From Cyclobacterium jeungdonense (GTDB taxonomy: Bacteria > Bacteroidota > Bacteroidia > Cytophagales > Cyclobacteriaceae), in contig NZ_WMCD01000003.1 in assembly GCF_010994275.1 (NCBI RefSeq), forward strand, positions 400,753-464,752: 64,000 nt of DNA, written 5' to 3'. A model generated the notes under the pieces. The model had not been told where the DNA came from, searched no databases, and saw only the letters and a list, made by a program, of their open reading frames with translations. This document shows positions 44,101 to 52,934 of the stretch, in pieces (the stretch's first letter is position 1; the number at the start of each line of letters is the position of its first letter). A program made the position numbers and the translations under genes.

Positions 44101-44294
44101 TCGAACTTGAAATAGGGATAGATGTCTCTTTTGTAAGCCAGAGATGGCACCGGACTTGGGTCTGAAAAGGGATAGGTGGTATAGGTGATCGGCTCTTCAC
44201 TGATACGAACTTCCTGCCCCCAGGAAAGGAACACGGTTAGGAAAGCAGCCGAGGTGAATAGTAGAAATTTCGCGGAAATGGGAGGTGTAAACAT
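41160..44294 (-). CDS. Exported DUF5107 domain protein with TPR repeats
   Basis: I choose the start at 44294 because it begins a signal peptide (MFTPPISAKFLLF, cut after SWGQ); the frame extends 43 codons upstream without support. The 1044-residue protein has an N-terminal DUF5107 region (about 30-430) with beta-rich, Trp-rich strands resembling galactose-mutarotase-like sandwiches (NEYLKVTIMPEIGGRVWG). From about 460 to 1000 it has many tetratricopeptide repeats (YPEAQAKYEEILRQEPGHQQA). The family is thought to bind or process carbohydrate outside the cytoplasm. It is preceded by a DUF4168 gene on the same strand, separated by a terminator. Confidence 0.88.
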   Translation of the reverse strand: MFTPPISAKFLLFTSAAFLTVFLSWGQEVRISEEPITYTTYPFSDPSPVPSLAYKRDIYPYFKFDGYSLDPVNKEWNRVTLENEYLKVTIMPEIGGRVWGAVEKSTGFDFIYENEVVKFRNIAMRGPWTSGGIEFNFGIIGHSPSTASPVDFVTYENEDGSLTCVVGTMDLPSRTQWRVKINLPKDKAYFETEGIWYNPEPLRQPYYNWMTAAAHVGEDQEFFYPGHIALQHSGALMDWPLQEGKDVSLYANNAFGSSKSHHMAGSFQNHFGGYFHDQGYGFGHFSSYDDMPGKKLWLWALSRSGGIWEDLLTDDNGQYMEFQAGRMLNQFSPSSRQPSPLTKAGFAPYTVDRWMDYWFPVKEIGGISAVSQKGVFHVKEENETLTLSFNPFETIQENLLVYINDKPAQTLPLMGQPMDVITKNLTLDAPLEKLELVLGTEKVYSWANKDPMKLSRSFDKAGTEPLSAIEELYFSARQDYYSRAYPEAQAKYEEILRQEPGHQQANIDYAELLFRFGRYEQALEQIAQPLATDFFDPQANFVAGSIYRAMDQPIDALEAYGWASRSMEFRSSAYTAMAEIHLAENNLEKASDYARKALDFNVHNIMAYQVLAVKHRLAGEKQQAGEVLEKLWDIDPLNHFIRFEQYLNDPKPQALEAFHALINNEFPYQTHLELAATYLKYNRKSEALQVLAQSPEHALVDLWMAFLDEEQQESSLDALLAKPIDFVLPYRKETLEMLNWARQERPHWKLDYYLALNLMAFNETEEAAKLLTEIDEKADEATFYLNRALLLDQKGGKDPLADLKKAWEMDPSQWRHWQHLAQYQAENGNDQEALSLLRDATRKFSGSYVLEMDYIRILNSLGQYKKAMDLLAKIHVLPYEGAGEGRALFETVYLNAALEDIQSKRWKSARTKLEKSLEWPENLGVGKPFTTNETMQDYLMGLVAKAQNQEESFRSHMQQVVAATADMSPNRSEQLLALFALEALGKREEAVALWEEIKREGNEETVNFIGRLYAGVDQPITSKSGNRREALLEKIAGVRRDLQK

Positions 44295-44421
44295 GTCTAA
44301 ATGTAACAAAAACCAGCCTAAAATACCTATAGTAAAGAAGAGGGGGAGTAAAAACAGTAGTACGAACGGTAAGAGAGCTGTGAAACAGTGGCTTCGCTGC
44401 CAGAAATTTAGAGCTGAAAAC

Positions 44422-44454
44422 AAAAAAGAGGAACATTTTAATTCCTCTTTTTTT
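44422..44454 (-). terminator. Terminator between the DUF4168 and DUF5107 genes
   Basis: AAAAAAGAGGAA and TTCCTCTTTTTT pair perfectly over an eight-base loop. On the minus strand it lies downstream of the DUF4168 gene, with a T run, and in the leader region of the next gene. Confidence 0.8.
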
Positions 44455-44469
44455 ATATTGGTTTCGTTT

Positions 44470-44967
44470 TTATTCCGGATTTTGCTCTTCCATCATCTCA
44501 TCCACTTTTTCCTTAACTTTAGGGCTTTGGTTATAAGCGATGGACATTTCCTGAAATTTTTGGATTTCCATTCCGCTGTCCGTAATGTGTTTTTGTAGTT
44601 CCTGCTGACTTTCCTGCTGAACTTTCATAATCTCCTGACCGGCCTGATTAAATATGGTAATTTCATCGGGGTCATCGGTGACATCCATGATATTGCCTTG
44701 GCGTTGTGCCTGCATCAATGCCTGAAACCGGGGTACTTCCATGCCTTTTTCTTCCAGAATGCCAACCATTTTGGCTTCTACCTCGGCCTGCATGGGAGCA
44801 AGTGTTTGATTTATCGCTACAAATTTTTCGTATTCATCATCTGAGAAATTGTCATTGACCTGCTGCTGTGCTCCTTGAGGAAGTTGTTGAGCCAATGTTC
44901 CGAAGGCAAAACAAAGGGAAAACAACATGGAAAAAAGCGATACTTTGGATACTTTTGAATAATTCAT
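44470..44967 (-). CDS. Secreted DUF4168 protein
   Basis: The 165-residue protein has a signal peptide (cut after TLAQ, near 26) and a helical mature part. NFSDDEYEKFVAINQTLAPMQAEVEAKM followed by EVPRFQALMQAQ matches the DUF4168 pattern. The function is unknown, though members are periplasmic and often stress-related. It has its own terminator, so it is a single-gene unit. Confidence 0.82.
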   Translation of the reverse strand: MNYSKVSKVSLFSMLFSLCFAFGTLAQQLPQGAQQQVNDNFSDDEYEKFVAINQTLAPMQAEVEAKMVGILEEKGMEVPRFQALMQAQRQGNIMDVTDDPDEITIFNQAGQEIMKVQQESQQELQKHITDSGMEIQKFQEMSIAYNQSPKVKEKVDEMMEEQNPE

Positions 44968-45071
44968 GATTCAAATTTCTTTATTTGTTAAACTTGTTTC
45001 ATTTTTAAATTGCAATAAATATTCCAAAAGTAAGAAAATACCTTGTTAATTTACGTTAAATAGGATTTAAT

Positions 45072-45422
45072 ATGTCTACTAAAATTTACGGTATTAAAAA
45101 CTGTAACACAATGAAAAAAACGTTTGCCCTGTTTGAGGAGGCGGGCAAACCTTACGAATTTGTGGACTACAAAAAGCAAAAGCCCGATTCCAATTTACTC
45201 CGAAAGTTTATCGACGAGCTGGGGTTGGAGCAGGTGTTCAATAAGCGGGGAACAACCTTCAGAAAGCTAGACGAGGAAGCCAAATCCGCAGCCGAAAACA
45301 AAACTTCCGCCATCCCTTTGTTACAGGAAAAAAGCAGCATGATCAAAAGACCCATTATCGTTTTTGAAGACGGCAGCATACAGGCAGGCCTGGACGAAGA
45401 AAAAATCCAGGCAAAATTTTAA
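45072..45422 (+). CDS. ArsC/Spx-like reductase (YffB type)
   Basis: The 116-residue protein has the ArsC fold with IYGIKNCNTMKK, where one cysteine (Cys11) is present and the second thiol of Spx is missing. The FNKRGTTFRKL and IKRPIIVFEDG segments (the arsenate/glutathione loop RPI) are intact. YffB-like proteins bind glutathione or act as thiol reductases; arsenate reduction is possible, but no ars operon is nearby. It converges on the metallophosphoesterase gene. Confidence 0.88.
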   Translation: MSTKIYGIKNCNTMKKTFALFEEAGKPYEFVDYKKQKPDSNLLRKFIDELGLEQVFNKRGTTFRKLDEEAKSAAENKTSAIPLLQEKSSMIKRPIIVFEDGSIQAGLDEEKIQAKF

Positions 45423-45438
45423 ATCCAATTGGTTTGGT

Positions 45439-46467
45439 TTAAGTGAATTTCAGGTGTTCCTGACCGTTCATGGGCTGAAAATTTACTTCCAGGTATCCCC
45501 CGGCAGCATTGGGATGTGTCAGGAATTGGGGGATGCCCTTCACCCAATCTACTGTTTGCCGATGAATGTGGCCTGCAAAAACACCCAGCAAATTTGGGCT
45601 TTCGAATACTGCCTGATGGAAGTCCATGGTGGTTTGGCTATGGCCTTTTTCTGGCCATCGTTGCCTTCTTTCCAATTCATAGTTCCGGTCGTTGGCAGCG
45701 TTGTAATCCGGGTGACCGCATCCGTAACCCAGGCTTCGGGCTGGAGCATACAAGGGAATATGCATCATCAATACCATGGGTAAGCCTTTGCGAACCTGCT
45801 CTTCGTAAAACTCCAGTTGCTCGGGAAGGATTTCATAATAGCTGTTATCGATGTTGACAAGGTTGATGCCCTTTACCTCTACCGCATACATCAGTGGATT
45901 TCTCCCCTTATAGAGGGGTAACAGGCGTTTTTGTAGCCAGGTTTCCCGAAGCTGGTGTAAACTTCCCTCCATGCCTTCGTAATGCCAGTCATGGTTTCCA
46001 CTTGAATAAAAGTAGGGAATGTCCAATGCGTCAAGCCTTTCCAGGGCCCATTCGATGGCTGCTTCGGACGGAAAACTAAACAGGTCTCCTGTAAGGGTAA
46101 TGGCATCCACATTTACTTCTTTAGCCACTGCCAGGGTAGCTTCAAAAGCCTGCTCTGGGTTTGTAGTCTCCCCGGTTAGGAAATGCTTTGTTTCATTGTA
46201 GGCTCCAGCCATCCGCTTGCTATATTGGCGGTAAGGCTTACCTCGCTCATCGTCCCGCCAGAGGTGGGTGTCCGTCACATGCAGGATAGAAAGGGCCTGA
46301 TGGAGGTTGGGCACATGGTAATCGATTTTGTAATCATTAATCCCCACGGTAAAAGCCTGGTTTTTGTAATCGGCGGCTTGAGTAGTGGCCTGAAGATTCT
46401 CATTAATACCCAGGGCGATTCCCGCTGAGAGTGCGCCGGCTTTTTGGAAGAAATGTCTCCTTTTCAT
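45439..46467 (-). CDS. Exported metallophosphoesterase
   Basis: I start at MKRRHFFQKAGALSAG (46467), a twin-arginine-like signal that fits better than the ATG 16 codons upstream. The 342-residue calcineurin-like enzyme has the metal motifs HVTDTH, LTGDL, SGNHDW, MMHIP and FAGHIHR in order. It is likely a periplasmic phosphodiesterase or phosphatase. The amidohydrolase gene ends 16 bases upstream, so they form an operon. Confidence 0.88.
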   Translation of the reverse strand: MKRRHFFQKAGALSAGIALGINENLQATTQAADYKNQAFTVGINDYKIDYHVPNLHQALSILHVTDTHLWRDDERGKPYRQYSKRMAGAYNETKHFLTGETTNPEQAFEATLAVAKEVNVDAITLTGDLFSFPSEAAIEWALERLDALDIPYFYSSGNHDWHYEGMEGSLHQLRETWLQKRLLPLYKGRNPLMYAVEVKGINLVNIDNSYYEILPEQLEFYEEQVRKGLPMVLMMHIPLYAPARSLGYGCGHPDYNAANDRNYELERRQRWPEKGHSQTTMDFHQAVFESPNLLGVFAGHIHRQTVDWVKGIPQFLTHPNAAGGYLEVNFQPMNGQEHLKFT

Positions 46468-46483
46468 TGAATTTTCGGTTAAT

Positions 46484-47758
46484 CTACTCGTTCCAGAGAG
46501 GGGCTGTGAGTCCATTCAGGTCCCAAACCACTTTTCCTGCAAGAATAGTGAGTTCATTTTCTATTTTCTGGCTACCCATCATTTTACCTTCACCGGTTTT
46601 TTCTGTAAAGCCAAAATCACCTTCCAATACATTCAGAATGGCAATATCCGCCTCCGCTCCTGGCGTTAAGTGTCCCAGATCCGGCCGGTTGATTACCTGC
46701 GCAGGAGTCCAGGTAGAGGCGGTGATTACCTCGTTGAGGTTCATGCCCATGTTCAAAAACTTGGACATGACGTTGTTCATATTTTTCATTCCACTCATGA
46801 TGCTGCTCATGTGACTATCGGTGCTGATGGTGTTGGGTTTAAGTCCCTGCTCCATGGCAGGAATGGCATGCTTGAAGGCAAAACTAGAGCCCCCATGTCC
46901 CACGTCATAGACAATGCCCCTTTCCTGAGCCGCTTTGACAAAAGGACGGAGGTTGCCTCCTTTATCTACAATGGCTTCCCTGCCAAAGCCTCCTCCGCCA
47001 AAAATATGGGTGTAGATGTCACCGGGCCGGAGTTTTTCCATAAATAAGGTTTCAAGAGAAAGGGGAGGGTTGGCGCCTCCAAAATCCACCATTACTGGGA
47101 TGTTGGCTCTTTCGCCAGCTTCTACCAGCCTATCAATCTGCTCCCATTGATGTCCGGAATAATGCGCCACCTTTATGCCTACTATGTGTTCGGGGTATTG
47201 CCTGGCCACCATCGCGGTCATTTTAGGGTCCATGTCGTTGAGATTTTGCTCGTATGGAGAGCCCTTCATGCCGTGGCCTACAATGTTCAACATGGCCAGT
47301 ACCCGGGTTCGTACCCGGTCGATTACCTGCTCTTTAAACTGAATAAAATTCCTCCAGCCGGACCCACCGGTGTCCACTACGGTAGTCACTCCGTAAGGAA
47401 ATGTAAATCCATCCGGGTGAATGGAACTGTACCCACTGCTGTATTGACCATAAGGGTCCAATCCGTAAAAATTATGCGTGTGAATATCTACCAGCCCAGG
47501 GCATACATAGAGCCCGGAGGCATCAATTACCTGTCCTGCCAGGTCGGCAGCAATGTTTTTTTCGACTAGCGCCACCTCATTGCCAGCGATTGCAATGTCC
47601 ATGACCTCATTGATTTTATTTTTGGGATCCATTACATGACCTCCTTTGATAAGTAGATCGTATTGTTGCGCTGTAGCGGTGAGCATGCAACCTAACATCA
47701 GGAAGGCTGTCAGGTATTTTTTCAGTCCAAGTTGTTTTTTTTTATTCCACATTTTCAT
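46484..47758 (-). CDS. Exported amidohydrolase/deacetylase-family metallohydrolase
   Basis: The 424-residue protein has a signal peptide (cut after TATAQ, near 31) and an amidohydrolase barrel. CPGLVDIHTHNFYG carries the HxH metal pair, VGIKVAHYSGHQW lies mid-barrel, and STDSHMS carries the last aspartate. It belongs to the EF_0837/AHA_3915-like group of exported deacetylases or dihydroorotase-like hydrolases. The substrate is unknown. It is the upstream gene of a two-gene operon with the metallophosphoesterase. Confidence 0.85.
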   Translation of the reverse strand: MKMWNKKKQLGLKKYLTAFLMLGCMLTATAQQYDLLIKGGHVMDPKNKINEVMDIAIAGNEVALVEKNIAADLAGQVIDASGLYVCPGLVDIHTHNFYGLDPYGQYSSGYSSIHPDGFTFPYGVTTVVDTGGSGWRNFIQFKEQVIDRVRTRVLAMLNIVGHGMKGSPYEQNLNDMDPKMTAMVARQYPEHIVGIKVAHYSGHQWEQIDRLVEAGERANIPVMVDFGGANPPLSLETLFMEKLRPGDIYTHIFGGGGFGREAIVDKGGNLRPFVKAAQERGIVYDVGHGGSSFAFKHAIPAMEQGLKPNTISTDSHMSSIMSGMKNMNNVMSKFLNMGMNLNEVITASTWTPAQVINRPDLGHLTPGAEADIAILNVLEGDFGFTEKTGEGKMMGSQKIENELTILAGKVVWDLNGLTAPLWNE

Positions 47759-47924
47759 GAAAGTACGGGGTTAAAATCTGTTGGATAATTTAACGCATAA
47801 AAGCAGTGGAAACAAATGTTTTTTTAAGGGTGGGGCAGGACCTTTTGAATGGCAGTAGACGCCAGGAGGCTTTTTCTTCCGGAAGGCTTGGGCTCAAAAA
47901 GGGAGTCCTGACGAGTAAGAATAA

Positions 47925-47950
47925 AAAAATGGGGAAAGCTCCCCATTTTT
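47925..47950. terminator. Bidirectional terminator after leuA
   Basis: AAAAATGGGG and CCCCATTTTT flank a six-base loop, with A and T runs on either side. It lies 12 bases after the leuA stop on the minus strand and upstream of the amidohydrolase gene. The rest of the 204-base gap shows nothing else. Confidence 0.75.
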
Positions 47951-47962
47951 AAAATTTAGTAA

Positions 47963-49135
47963 TCAGGCTTCCTGATGCTGTTGGACCCCTGCCTCTCCAA
48001 TAATCGAATGAATGTCCTCATCCAGTATTTCCTTTTTGATATCTGCATGATCAAGGAATACCTTGTAAACCTTGTCCAGTTCAAGCTTGGTTAGCTGATA
48101 GCCGATTTTATGAGCCCGGTAGGCCAGGGCGGCCCTTCCGGATCGCGCGGTGAGGACGATCATGGATTCGGTCACGCCTACTTCCACCGGATCAATAATT
48201 TCGTAGGTTTCGCGGTTTTTTATGACGCCATCCTGATGAATTCCAGAGGAATGGGCAAATGCATTGATACCCACAATGGCTTTGTTGGGTTGCACCAGCA
48301 TACCCATCCTTTCAGAGACCAATCGGCTAATGGGATTCAGTAATTTGGATTGGATTTGGTTGTGCACGTTTAAGCGGGGATGTTGTTTCATGATCATGGT
48401 CACTTCCTCTAAAGAAGTGTTACCGGCTCTTTCTCCAATACCATTGATAGTACATTCTATTTGTCGTGCGCCATTCATGACGGCGGCAATGGAATTGGCA
48501 GTGGCCAGACCGAGGTCATTGTGACAATGGGCGGAAATCACCACGTTTTCAATGCCCCTTACATTGTCTACCAGGTATTTTATTTTTGCCCCATATTCGT
48601 CCGGCAAACAGTAGCCGGTGGTATCCGGTATGTTCAATACGGTAGCTCCGGATTTTATCACTGCTTCGCATACCCTTGCCAGGTATTCATTATCTGTTCG
48701 GCCGGCATCTTCAGCATAAAATTCCACATCTTCCACAAATGTTTTGGCGTAGGCAACGGCTTCCGAGCCCCATTCCAAAATGCGTTCGCGGTTGCTTTTA
48801 AATTTGTATTTAATATGGGAATCCGAGGTGCCGATGCCGGTATGAATTCGCGGTCTTCTGGCAAATTTCAGTGCTTCTGCGGCGGTTTCAATGTCTTTTT
48901 TTACACCCCGGGATAGTCCGCAAACGATGGGTTCGGTCACATGTTTCGATATTTCTACTACCGACTTAAAATCTCCCGGGCTGGAGATAGGGAATCCTGC
49001 CTCAATCACATCTACTCCCAGGGCTTCCAGTTGACGGGCAATTTCGATCTTTTGAGGTGTATTTAGTTTGCAACCCGGGACCTGCTCTCCATCTCTAAGG
49101 GTTGTGTCAAAGATCATTACGTGATTCTCATCCAT
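47963..49135 (-). CDS. leuA: 2-isopropylmalate synthase, short form
   Basis: The start is taken at [18 protein letters not shown] (49135). The 390-residue TIM-barrel enzyme joins acetyl-CoA and 2-oxoisovalerate in leucine synthesis. Metal and substrate residues lie in DTTLRDGEQ near 10-18 and [13 protein letters not shown] near 200, and the C-terminal half has the accessory helices. At 390 residues it lacks the LeuA allosteric dimerisation domain of about 110 residues, so feedback inhibition by leucine is probably absent. Homocitrate or citramalate synthase are close alternatives. No other leu gene is near. Confidence 0.88.
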   Translation of the reverse strand: MDENHVMIFDTTLRDGEQVPGCKLNTPQKIEIARQLEALGVDVIEAGFPISSPGDFKSVVEISKHVTEPIVCGLSRGVKKDIETAAEALKFARRPRIHTGIGTSDSHIKYKFKSNRERILEWGSEAVAYAKTFVEDVEFYAEDAGRTDNEYLARVCEAVIKSGATVLNIPDTTGYCLPDEYGAKIKYLVDNVRGIENVVISAHCHNDLGLATANSIAAVMNGARQIECTINGIGERAGNTSLEEVTMIMKQHPRLNVHNQIQSKLLNPISRLVSERMGMLVQPNKAIVGINAFAHSSGIHQDGVIKNRETYEIIDPVEVGVTESMIVLTARSGRAALAYRAHKIGYQLTKLELDKVYKVFLDHADIKKEILDEDIHSIIGEAGVQQHQEA

Positions 49136-49278
49136 GCTTGTGTTGGTTTTTTTATGGAGATTCAATGTAAAACCTTCGTCTTGCTCCCTAAATTCGATTA
49201 ACTTTATATGTCCGATACCTGATTGAATTTTAAATTATATAATAAATTGAAAAACAAGACTTTATAGTCTATTTATAT

Positions 49279-50838
49279 ATGATGTCCAATTTTAAAAAAG
49301 ATTCGCTGTTTGATTTAATTTCCAGCCTGTCTCCCTCAGAAAAGCGAAATTTCAAACTTTTTACCAAAAGGTTGTCCTCTAATCAGGATGCAAAATTTCT
49401 GAGGCTATTCGAGACCATGGAAAAGATGGATGGTTACGACGAAGGGCAGTTGCTTAAAAAAGTACCTGTGTCTAAAAAGCAGATGCCAAATATGAAGGCA
49501 CATTTGTACAAGCAGCTGCTGACGTCCTTAAGGTTGTTGTACGCGGACCGAAACGTAGAGCTTCAACTCAATGAGCAAATTGATTTTGGGCGGATATTAT
49601 TTAACAAGGGTCTCTACATGCAGAGCCTGAAAGTATTGGACAAAGCGAAGCAAATGGCGGCGCAATACGGGCTGGATACGGTGATGCTGCGAGTGGTGGA
49701 GATGGAGAAGGTGATCGAATCGCAGCACATTACCCGGAGCATCCGAAACAGGGCTGAATTACTAAGCGAGGAATCCTCGCGCTTATCCGAAAAAGTGGAT
49801 CTGAAAAATCGTTTTTCCAGTCTTTCGCTTCAGTTATATGGAATTTACCTCAAGACAGGTTATATCAAGGACAGGGAAGGAAGGCTCATGCTGGAGAATT
49901 TTTACAGACACAACATGCCTGCATATGATTTGTCTTCTTTAGGATTTTATGAGAAAATGTACCTTTACCAGGCTCAGGTTTGGTATTTTCATATTATTCA
50001 GGATTTCCCCTTATGTTACCGGGCAGCGCAACATTGGGTTGATCTATTCCATGATGCTCCTCATATGATCAAGGTGGCCACTGGGAATTACCTGAAGGCC
50101 TACCATTACCTGCTAGACACCCTTTTTTATTTAGGGTACTACGATCGGTTTTCAAAGGTGCTGGAAGAATTTCGCGATAGCCTCGAAAGCAGTAATTTTG
50201 TGATGGATGACAACAGCAGAATCCTTGCGTTTTTATATTTGTATTCCAATCTGGTCAACATTCATTTTTTGAAGGGAGAATTTACCCGCGGGGTGGAAAA
50301 AGTAGTTCCAGCACTGCTGAGGGACATAAAACCTATCCGGAATAAACTTGATATTCACCACCTGATGGTACTGCATTACAAAGTGGCCTGTTTGTATTTC
50401 GGAAATGGTGATAATGAAAAGGCTATTTTTTACCTGGATCAGGTTATCCAAAACAACCAGGATGGATTGAGGGAAGATTTGCAGTGTTTCGCCCATATTT
50501 TGAAATTAATCGCCAGTTACGAAGCGGGTCAGGACGAAAAGCTGGATGTTCAGATCCGGAACGTGTATCGTTTTTTGATTAAGATGGACGATTTACATCA
50601 GGTCCAGAAGGAAATGGTACGGTTTGTACGAAATTTGAGCAGAATTTATGACCATGAACTGAAAAGCGCTTTCGTCGAACTGCTGGAAAAGCTGAAAATC
50701 TTTGAGAACCACCCCTACGAAAAGCGGGCTTTTTTATACCTGGATATCATTTCCTGGCTGGAGAGCAAAATTGAAAACAGACCAGTACAAGAGGTAATCA
50801 GGAAGAAGTTCCTGAAAAAAACCCAACTCGAAAAATAG
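49279..50838 (+). CDS. Helical-repeat protein of unknown function
   Basis: The 519-residue soluble protein is entirely helical and includes TPR-like stretches (MQSLKVLDKAKQMAAQYG). The N-terminal segment SLFDLISSLSPSEKRNFKLFTKRL is a pattern I associate with a large uncharacterised family restricted to Bacteroidota. No enzyme motif is seen. It converges on rpmF, from which it is separated by a long hairpin that serves the other strand. Confidence 0.78.
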   Translation: MMSNFKKDSLFDLISSLSPSEKRNFKLFTKRLSSNQDAKFLRLFETMEKMDGYDEGQLLKKVPVSKKQMPNMKAHLYKQLLTSLRLLYADRNVELQLNEQIDFGRILFNKGLYMQSLKVLDKAKQMAAQYGLDTVMLRVVEMEKVIESQHITRSIRNRAELLSEESSRLSEKVDLKNRFSSLSLQLYGIYLKTGYIKDREGRLMLENFYRHNMPAYDLSSLGFYEKMYLYQAQVWYFHIIQDFPLCYRAAQHWVDLFHDAPHMIKVATGNYLKAYHYLLDTLFYLGYYDRFSKVLEEFRDSLESSNFVMDDNSRILAFLYLYSNLVNIHFLKGEFTRGVEKVVPALLRDIKPIRNKLDIHHLMVLHYKVACLYFGNGDNEKAIFYLDQVIQNNQDGLREDLQCFAHILKLIASYEAGQDEKLDVQIRNVYRFLIKMDDLHQVQKEMVRFVRNLSRIYDHELKSAFVELLEKLKIFENHPYEKRAFLYLDIISWLESKIENRPVQEVIRKKFLKKTQLEK

Positions 50839-50845
50839 ATGGTAC

Positions 50846-50885
50846 GAAAAAAACTGCCCTGGAAAACCTGTTTCCTGGGCAGTTT
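50846..50885 (-). terminator. Terminator of the pdxA-yceD-rpmF operon
   Basis: AAACTGCCC pairs with GGGCAGTTT and an inner GGAAA pairs with TTTCC, separated by a T-T mismatch, around a five-base loop. On the minus strand it is followed by a run of seven T, 20 bases after the rpmF stop. Confidence 0.8.
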
Positions 50886-50905
50886 AAAAAGGAATACCTG
50901 GGAAA

Positions 50906-51097
50906 TCAGGCCAAAACCTCTTTTTCTATGATAACCTGACCTTTGTAATACAATTTGCCGTCCAGCCAAAAAGCCCTGTGGGGCAGGTGAAATTCACCCG
51001 TGGTGGGGCATTGTGCCAGACCTGGAGCATTTAATTTATAGTGCGTCCTTCTTTTATCTCTTCTGGTTTTGGAAATTTTCCTTTTAGGATGTGCCAT
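50906..51097 (-). CDS. rpmF: Ribosomal protein L32
   Basis: The 63-residue basic protein starts [19 protein letters not shown], as L32 does. The zinc ribbon of many L32 proteins (two CxxC pairs) is replaced by [19 protein letters not shown], leaving a single cysteine, the zinc-free form usual in Bacteroidota. It follows yceD by 17 bases, the standard L32-YceD arrangement. Confidence 0.96.
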   Translation of the reverse strand: MAHPKRKISKTRRDKRRTHYKLNAPGLAQCPTTGEFHLPHRAFWLDGKLYYKGQVIIEKEVLA

Positions 51098-51114
51098 ATC
51101 TATGTGATTTTAGA

Positions 51115-51666
51115 TTATTCGTTATTTTTAATATTTTTCAAGGCCTCCCAAAATGGGTTTTGCTCAGCCTTGCTATTGTCTTCTTCACCATTTTCCTCTC
51201 CTGCCTCGTACACGATCCATCCATCATTTTCGTCTACCTCATCTTCATCGATAAGGTGATCCGGATGAATCTTCTTTGCCGGAATGGATAGTAGAATGAA
51301 TTCGTAAATCAACTGTGCGACATTGATTACCTGAGTATCCTTTGTAATCAGGAAAATTTCATCGTTAATTTCCTTTTCCTCTTGCCCGTATTTGTAGACA
51401 ATCTTGTGGGATACCGACAGCGGATGGTCGAACTCTTCCAAACTTCTGTCGCAGGTAAGACGAACGGTGCCTTCCAGCTTAAAGTCCGCCTCTATTAAAT
51501 TTATTCTTTTATCAAGTAAAACATCAACACCGATATCAGCACTATGGATAACTTCTTTGAGGTTTTCAAAATGATCCATGAACGCTTCATCTACTTCAAA
51601 GTGAAACGCATGCTTCTCTTCTTTCAATCGGATGATGTCAATATCGAACTTCCTTATGAATTTCAT
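51115..51666 (-). CDS. YceD-family (DUF177) protein
   Basis: The 183-residue acidic protein belongs to DUF177, whose members are encoded next to rpmF in most bacteria and are linked to 23S rRNA maturation. The segment LEGTVRLTCDRSLEEFDHPL, with a single cysteine in place of the CxRCL of other YceDs, and the acidic DEDEVDENDGW near the C-terminus are the main marks. The lysine- and glutamate-rich tail is typical. Operon with pdxA upstream and rpmF downstream. Confidence 0.88.
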   Translation of the reverse strand: MKFIRKFDIDIIRLKEEKHAFHFEVDEAFMDHFENLKEVIHSADIGVDVLLDKRINLIEADFKLEGTVRLTCDRSLEEFDHPLSVSHKIVYKYGQEEKEINDEIFLITKDTQVINVAQLIYEFILLSIPAKKIHPDHLIDEDEVDENDGWIVYEAGEENGEEDNSKAEQNPFWEALKNIKNNE

Positions 51667-51732
51667 CTTTTGAATTAAGACCGCAAATTTAGGGATAAAT
51701 TTCTGTTTTCTAAAATATTGCCTCTAAATATT

Positions 51733-52755
51733 TTAATCTTCGAGGTCCCAGTCACCTTTTCGTTTGATGATGTCATGGGCCAGGTATATAGCTGCGCGCA
51801 TGGATCCTTCGTCTGCTGCATTTTTACCGGCAATGTTGTAGGCGGTGCCATGGTCCGGACTGGTACGGATAATGGGAAGCCCGGCAGTAAAATTTACGCC
51901 CGAATCAAACGATACCGTTTTGAACGGGACCAGACCCTGATCGTGGTACATAGCCAGCACCCCGTCGAATTTCTTTTGGTGCATCATGCCAAAGAACCCA
52001 TCCGCAGGATAGGGTCCAAAGACCAAATTGCCCTTGTCTTTAAAATCTTTGACTACCGGCTGGATGATTTCTTGTTCTTCCAAACCCAAAAGCCCCTCTT
52101 CACCAGCATGTGGATTTACACCCAACACAGCAATTTTTGGTTTGGAAATGCCAAAATCCTCCTTCAAAGACTTGAGCATGATTTTTAGTTTGTCTTTGAC
52201 GGAAGCTGAAGTAATAGAAGCCACTACCTCCTTTAGTGGAACATGTCCTGTGACCAATCCAATGCGCATGTCCTCGGAGACCATAAACATCAGGCTTTTT
52301 GTTGCTTCAAAGGCATCGGTTAGGTATTCGGTATGTCCAATAAAGGGAGTTTCTTCGCTATTTATGTTGTTCTTATTTAGCGGAGCGGTTACCAGGGCAT
52401 CGAGCTGATCCGCTTTTAGGTCCACAATCGCCTGATCTAATGCTGCCAGTGCCATTTTTCCAGCTTCCCTTGTTTCCACGCCTGGGGTTACCTCTGGCGA
52501 CTCCTGTACCACGTTGATCACATTGGTCTTTCGGTGATGAATGTCTTCAATGCTTTTTATTTGCATAAAATTGAAGTCATTCATATCCAGCATTTTTCGG
52601 TAGTAGGTGATGGCTTTGCCATGGCCGTAGATTACAGGCGTAATCATTTTTTGCAGGCGGCTGTCCTGAAGGGCCTTCATGGTGACCTCAGCGCCGACCC
52701 CATTTATGTCTCCGATACTTATGCCAATAACGGGTTTATTTTTTTTTATATTCAT
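51733..52755 (-). CDS. pdxA: 4-hydroxythreonine-4-phosphate dehydrogenase
   Basis: The 340-residue NAD-dependent enzyme belongs to the pyridoxal 5'-phosphate pathway. It keeps the family segments IGISIGDINGVGAEVT near 10, GHTEYLTDAF with a metal histidine near 140, VNPHAGEEGLLG near 215 and AMYHDQGLVPFK near 270. It heads an operon with yceD (66 bases on) and rpmF, an arrangement also found in other Bacteroidota as far as I recall. Confidence 0.94.
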   Translation of the reverse strand: MNIKKNKPVIGISIGDINGVGAEVTMKALQDSRLQKMITPVIYGHGKAITYYRKMLDMNDFNFMQIKSIEDIHHRKTNVINVVQESPEVTPGVETREAGKMALAALDQAIVDLKADQLDALVTAPLNKNNINSEETPFIGHTEYLTDAFEATKSLMFMVSEDMRIGLVTGHVPLKEVVASITSASVKDKLKIMLKSLKEDFGISKPKIAVLGVNPHAGEEGLLGLEEQEIIQPVVKDFKDKGNLVFGPYPADGFFGMMHQKKFDGVLAMYHDQGLVPFKTVSFDSGVNFTAGLPIIRTSPDHGTAYNIAGKNAADEGSMRAAIYLAHDIIKRKGDWDLED

Positions 52756-52934
52756 TTTCTATCAAACCTGTTTGTCCAACTAATCAACGATTTCCTGCAA
52801 TTTAACCAATTATACTGAATCAGGGCATTTCCGATATGGCGGAACGAGTTGTTGCCTTGGCAAAAGAGTTAAAATGAAGATTGAATTGCATGAGGAACGG
52901 ATGCAAAAATAACGGTTAAATTATTTAGAGGCCA

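Noticed and set aside
52756..52934. The gap between pdxA and the LysM gene as a possible small gene
   Set aside because: Frames there are short and overlap the flanking genes; I see only promoter-sized sequence.
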